Source: an uncultured Eubacteriaceae bacterium (lineage in GTDB: Bacteria; Bacillota; Clostridia; Lachnospirales; CAG-274). From it: a stretch of DNA of 6,189 nt. The position numbers and the translations under genes are program-made. The DNA lies in the NCBI GenBank assembly GCA_947565475.1, contig CANOGI010000136.1, positions 1-6,189 on the forward strand, in the 5' to 3' direction. This document shows, piece by piece, positions 5,976-6,189 of this stretch; position 1 is the first letter of the stretch; each line of letters begins with the position of its first letter. The notes under the pieces were generated by a model. The model was not told the DNA's origin, did not search any database, and worked only from the letters and a program-made list of their open reading frames with translations.

Positions 5976-6180
5976 TTATACTTTTGGTATAATTCATTGA
6001 GGGAAGTGCGGTTAGAATCCGTCGCAACAGCCATTACCGTATTTAGTTAAATTATGTCTAATAGTTAAACAACCTAAAGACAAATAAGTTTGATGGATAA
6101 AAATCATTTTTGTTTATTTTTAAGTTGATTAACTATTGTATAATGCTATAAGTCGGGTCGCTCATCATATTATCGGTAAA
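5976..6180 (+). ncRNA. Cobalamin (vitamin B12) riboswitch, 3' part near or beyond the window edge
   Basis: Conserved aptamer blocks appear in the family's order: TTTTGGTATAA (5982-5992), GAGGGAA (5999-6005), GCGGTTAGAATCCGT (6008-6022) and the CAACAGCCATTACCGTA core (6025-6041). These match the cobalamin family pattern GGGAA...GGTGaaAaTCC...CGCnACTGT. A long side arm follows (6060-6137), then AAGTCGGGTCGCTC (6150-6163), which resembles the B12 box only partly. CATTA (6032-6036) pairs with TAATG (6141-6145) and closes the arm. TTACCG (6034-6039) is complementary to CGGTAA (6174-6179), consistent with the L5-L13 kissing contact. The family binds adenosyl- or other cobalamins and usually represses B12 transport, synthesis or B12-independent isozyme genes. 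The regulated gene and expression platform are not in view. The family call is well supported; the subtype is not determined. Confidence 0.78.
6060..6137 (+). other. Long peripheral hairpin of the riboswitch
   Basis: AATAGTTAA (6060-6068) pairs perfectly with TTAACTATT (6129-6137). After an A-A mismatch, CAAC (6070-6073) pairs with GTTG (6124-6127). Pairing then continues with few mismatches and wobbles to a TGAT/ATCA apex (6091-6094 with 6103-6106). The arm holds roughly 30 base pairs and is mostly A-T. It fills the place of the variable P7-P12 region of cobalamin aptamers. Confidence 0.7.
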
Positions 6181-6189
6181 CGTCCTTGG

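Overview
The window is AT-rich (the coding parts noticeably less so than the gaps). Its gene content points to an endospore-forming, low-GC Gram-positive bacterium, most likely a member of the Clostridia. The evidence is a YunB-family sporulation protein, a long clostridial-style class A penicillin-binding protein with a Cys-containing C-terminal region, a secreted protein with the copper-amine-oxidase N-terminal fold that Clostridia carry in many copies, GGAGG-type ribosome binding sites and sigma-A-like promoters. Genus and species cannot be read from this sequence.

Layout, left to right. (1) Positions 1-148 hold an open frame on the minus strand that continues in the frame of the next gene after its stop and runs off the window; it may be a neighbouring or decayed gene. 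(2) 149-1102, minus: a secreted protein with a copper-amine-oxidase-like N-terminal domain. (3) 1103-1703: a gap of about 600 bases. Its centre (1295-1517) is a compact element of about 223 bases with imperfect terminal inverted repeats of roughly 36 bases per arm and several internal hairpins, in a locally GC-richer core. It looks like a MITE-type repeat or a structured RNA; an 84-codon frame runs across it and is probably not a real gene. (4) 1704-2348, minus: yunB. (5) 2349-2659: the divergent control region between yunB and the penicillin-binding protein, with a sigma-E-like promoter candidate facing left and a clear sigma-A promoter plus strong ribosome binding site facing right. (6) 2660-5824, plus: a 1054-residue bifunctional class A penicillin-binding protein with all expected transglycosylase and transpeptidase motifs, closed by a strong intrinsic terminator. 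(7) 5923-6189: a sigma-A-like promoter followed by a cobalamin riboswitch aptamer with an unusually long AT-rich side hairpin. The gene it controls lies beyond the right edge.

The two well-identified proteins both relate to the cell envelope and sporulation: the PBP polymerises and cross-links peptidoglycan, and YunB is a mother-cell sporulation protein. The riboswitch starts an unrelated transcription unit for vitamin B12 uptake, synthesis or use. The least explained object is the inverted-repeat element at 1295-1517. The ordinary genes show no sign of a new multi-gene system.
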